From: Neobacillus niacini NBRC 15566
GTDB taxonomy: Bacteria > Bacillota > Bacilli > Bacillales > Cytobacillaceae
DNA: 64,000 nucleotides
Assembly (NCBI RefSeq): GCF_001591505.1
Contig: NZ_BCVA01000002.1
Span: 1 to 64,000, forward strand
Direction: 5' to 3'
Below the pieces are notes generated by a model. It worked only from the letters and a program-made list of their open reading frames with translations. It made no database searches and was not told the DNA's origin. Position 1 is the stretch's first letter. Each line of letters begins with the position of its first letter. Made by a program: the position numbers and the translations under genes. Positions 63,163-64,000 of this stretch are shown here, piece by piece.

Positions 63163-63603
63163 ATGGAATCAAAACAACTAGATCCTGTAGAATTTTACAA
63201 AAACTTAGAAAAATATTGGAACAAAAGGATCCATTCATCTACCAATTGCCCAACCTTTACACGTGCTTTTGGAAAATCATTTGAAAATCATTTAGACCAG
63301 GTAGAGATTCAACAAAAGGTAATAAACAACTGGTTAACTCAATTTAATCTTTCTAAGAAAGATGATTTTGCTGAACTTGCTAATAGAAAAGTAGATGGTG
63401 AGGATAAGCTGGATGATCTTGAAGAAAAACTTTATACGGTAAATGTAGTTTTAAAAAACAACTATTCTGAGTTAAAGAAACTTAATAAATCTTTATCTGA
63501 AATGCTTTGCGGTATGGAAAATGAAGTGAAGGATTTAAAGGTACATAAAATAAAATCGTTGAAGAATGAACTCGAAGAATTGAAGAGGTTATTCGAAGAC
63601 TAA
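63163..63603 (+). CDS. PhaR-like polyhydroxyalkanoate synthase subunit
   Basis: A 146-residue mostly helical protein with the FTRAFGKSFENHLDQVEIQQKV start of its conserved part, KKDDFAELANRKVDGEDKLDDLEEKL, then a coiled-coil tail. This resembles PhaR/PhaE-type subunits of class III/IV PHA synthases, in which the ...RVxxxEEKxDxLEE segment is typical. PHA storage polymer synthesis is inferred. AGAGGAC before ATG 63163. phaC is not in the window. Confidence 0.68.
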   Translation: MESKQLDPVEFYKNLEKYWNKRIHSSTNCPTFTRAFGKSFENHLDQVEIQQKVINNWLTQFNLSKKDDFAELANRKVDGEDKLDDLEEKLYTVNVVLKNNYSELKKLNKSLSEMLCGMENEVKDLKVHKIKSLKNELEELKRLFED

Positions 63604-63621
63604 CTAAATGGAGGAAAAACA

Positions 63622-64000
63622 ATGGTTAATAAAAATGAATCTACATTTGAAAATCAAGAGAACAAGGATAATCAGCTTTCAAGTTTTGAATTAATATGGA
63701 GGGCTGCTCACGAGGAAGTGGATGAATGGGCAGGGCGATTAAACCATCATGATGAAATTTTCTTGAATGCTACTAAAAAATTTGTGGATAGTATTAAAAG
63801 AAATCAGGATAATAGCCAAGCTATTACCGAGCAATTTAAGAGAGAGCTTCTTGAGTGGGAGAAATATGCTCGTGAAGAATTACTTATGACTACGACTACG
63901 ATACAACATTTTTTCCCTGTCAAATCTTATGAAGAGATTAACCAAGTAGTTGATGACATTCAAAATAAAACCACCTCTTTATTTACTACACCTATTCGTG
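63622..64000 (+). CDS. phasin (PhaP-like), 3' end beyond the window
   Basis: At least 126 codons from ATG 63622 (GGAGG 10 bases upstream), no stop before the edge. Contains FVDSIKRNQDNSQAITEQFK, LEWEKYAREELL and TIQHFFPVKSYEEINQ, which recall Bacillus PhaP granule-associated phasins. It follows the PhaR-like gene by 18 bases, so the pair is one operon. Incomplete at the 3' end. Confidence 0.68.
   Translation, partial: MVNKNESTFENQENKDNQLSSFELIWRAAHEEVDEWAGRLNHHDEIFLNATKKFVDSIKRNQDNSQAITEQFKRELLEWEKYAREELLMTTTTIQHFFPVKSYEEINQVVDDIQNKTTSLFTTPIR

Overview
The window is about 64 kb of low-G+C chromosome from an endospore-forming Bacillaceae bacterium. This rests on gene families and gene order. 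The order follows a long stretch of the Bacillus subtilis map (yitK-yitL-yitS-yitT-ipi-yitU-yitV-yitW, yjzC-yjzD-yjaU-yjaV-fabH-fabF-yjaZ-yjbA-trpS-spx-mecA-coiA-pepF-spxH-yjbI-yjbK-yjbL-yjbM-nadK-yjbO-prpE-yjbQ-fabI-cotO-cotZ-yjcA-yjcZ-spoVIF-yjcD-yjcF-yjcG-yjcH). Several blocks are absent from that B. subtilis order. The combination of clpB, a PHA cluster and anaerobic-growth genes suggests a Neobacillus/Bacillus soil relative; that placement is inference only.

Region 1 (0-6.8 kb): yit housekeeping genes. Region 2 (6.8-14.7 kb): an anaerobiosis block with a radical SAM/SPASM protein, two Fnr-type regulators with C-terminal Fe-S cysteines, moaA, an iron-sulfur repair protein (RIC), moeA, mobB and a YwiC-like protein. 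Three TGTGA-N6-TCACW-type sites lie about 41.5 bp upstream of predicted transcription starts, so the block looks like a small Fnr regulon. Region 3 (14.9-25.4 kb): yjzC, clpB with a CtsR box, yjaUV, fabH/fabF with a FapR box, yjaZ, yjbA, and trpS with a Trp T-box leader. Region 4 (25.7-41.5 kb): spx, mecA, cls, coiA, pepF, spxH, a truncated hemoglobin, a CYTH protein, a small (p)ppGpp synthetase, nadK, a pseudouridine synthase, prpE, a K+/H+-antiporter-like protein, and fabI with a perfect FapR palindrome. Region 5 (41.5-46.4 kb): sporulation genes, including a compact spoVAC-spoVAD-spoVAE operon led by a YhcN/YlaJ-type lipoprotein. Region 6 (46.5-51.2 kb): a UvrD-like helicase, yjcFGH, a WYL-like mini-protein and tRNA-Val(GAC).

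Region 7 (51.4-57.0 kb) is the most interesting: a sulfur-handling block. It holds an atypical response regulator whose phosphoacceptor Asp is Glu, a TsdA-like diheme cytochrome c, a DUF202 membrane protein, a CoA-disulfide-reductase/rhodanese/TusA fusion broken by a 1-bp frameshift, a HesB-like protein with an in-frame TGA at the family cysteine, and a rhodanese lipoprotein. The TGA is followed by a bacterial-SECIS-like hairpin, so a selenoprotein is likely. Tandem CsoR/CstR-like palindromes sit on the promoter of the reductase fusion.

Region 8 (57.3-64 kb): a LiaI/LiaH(PspA)-like pair, an FMN reductase, an orphan trpB, a UbiB-family kinase, a short YitT-type membrane protein and the start of a PHA (PhaR/PhaP-like) cluster that runs off the window. 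No CRISPR array, IS element, prophage or rRNA operon was seen.
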